A stretch of 14,059 nucleotides of DNA from Synechococcales cyanobacterium PMM_0036. GTDB taxonomy: Bacteria; Cyanobacteriota; Cyanobacteriia; Elainellales; Elainellaceae. A program made the translations under genes and the position numbers. Below are positions 13,932 to 14,059 of the stretch, one piece after another. Under the pieces are notes generated by a model that was not told the origin of the DNA, made no database searches, and worked only from the letters and a program-made list of their open reading frames with translations. The stretch spans positions 1 through 14,059 of the forward strand of contig CASBQM010000731.1 of NCBI GenBank assembly GCA_949127645.1. Direction: 5' to 3'. Numbering within the stretch: the stretch's first letter is position 1; the number at the start of each line of letters is the position of its first letter.

Positions 13932-14059
13932 ACTGATATTAACAAGGACGGAAAGTTGGGCGGAACAGCGGTTGATCTGTATCGTAAATTATTGGATCAT
14001 TCCCCGTTTATTAAACTGATCGCATCGGGCGGCATCAGTTCTATGGACGACATCCATGA
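13917..14059 (+). CDS. hisA: HisA fragment (Bacteroidota-like), partial at both ends
   Basis: The plus frame reads FRFLCTDINKDGKLGG at 13917-13964, then AVDLYRKLL and, to the window end, FIKLIASGGISSMDDIH. This is the C-terminal half of HisA, the ProFAR isomerase of histidine synthesis. TDI.KDG is the loop after strand 6 and ASGGIS the phosphate-binding strand 7. The LCTDI and DLYRKLL wording matches HisA of Bacteroidota as I remember it, not the cyanobacterial form. The fragment has no start here: upstream of about 13917 the same frame is antisense of secD. It ends in an incomplete codon at 14059. Confidence 0.85.

Noticed and set aside
13834..14019. Plus-strand frame of 61 codons across the secD/hisA join
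   Set aside because: It is out of frame with the HisA reading and antisense to secD; it encodes nothing recognisable.
1..14059. CRISPR array, tRNA genes, insertion sequence or prophage genes
   Set aside because: I saw no regularly spaced repeats, no tRNA cloverleaf with a CCA region, and no transposase, integrase or phage structural motif. The many GCGATCGC copies are HIP1 sites, a genome-wide cyanobacterial feature.

Overview
The window looks like cyanobacterial chromosome, probably a filamentous Leptolyngbya/Oculatella-like or Nostocales-like organism. The evidence is about a dozen and a half copies of the HIP1 octamer GCGATCGC, a SigC-type group 2 sigma factor with a cyanobacterial N-terminus, an FHA-fused class A penicillin-binding protein, a PRC-barrel protein with a Trp/Asp-rich tail, an RRM RNA-binding protein and a secDF pair. 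The exception is the last ~140 bases. They encode part of HisA on the plus strand in a form I associate with Bacteroidota, and they replace the N-terminal part of SecD. The simplest reading is that the window is a metagenomic contig with a chimeric join near 13915-13931.

Layout. Bases 1-600 are AT-rich, carry no HIP1 and hold an LRAT-type (NlpC/P60-like) protein gene with a complete His-His-Cys set. It converges on sigC, which has a terminator at 599-639. A 344-base intergenic region upstream of sigC carries a perfect 14-bp palindrome. Next, on the minus strand, come a membrane-anchored DUF697-type GTPase, an RRM protein with its own promoter, long leader and GTG start, and a bifunctional PBP1 with an N-terminal FHA domain. 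A 13-bp inverted repeat links the rbp 3' end to the GTPase start codon. The 390-base gap between the PBP and the divergent PRC-barrel gene holds a well-formed small-RNA candidate on the minus strand: a -10 box, a stem-loop, and a terminator with a U8 tail. After the PRC-barrel gene come a spacer with a dispersed-type palindromic repeat and a lipoprotein with a SPOR-like segment and two SH3b repeats. The lipoprotein gene converges on a degenerate ATP-grasp-like protein.

From about 10560 to 11950 lies a HIP1-free accessory stretch on the minus strand: a DUF433 (antitoxin-type) gene without its usual toxin, a second NCEHF/LRAT-like gene 24 bp upstream of it, and a VapB-like antitoxin followed by the decayed remains of a PIN toxin. 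Then come secF and the truncated secD, overlapping by 4 bp, and the chimeric end.

Most core genes here serve the cell envelope or expression: PBP (peptidoglycan), SecDF (protein export), the SH3b lipoprotein, sigC and the RRM protein. The least explained items are the small-RNA candidate, the two LRAT-like genes (one beside DUF433), the rbp/GTPase inverted repeat and the chimeric end.
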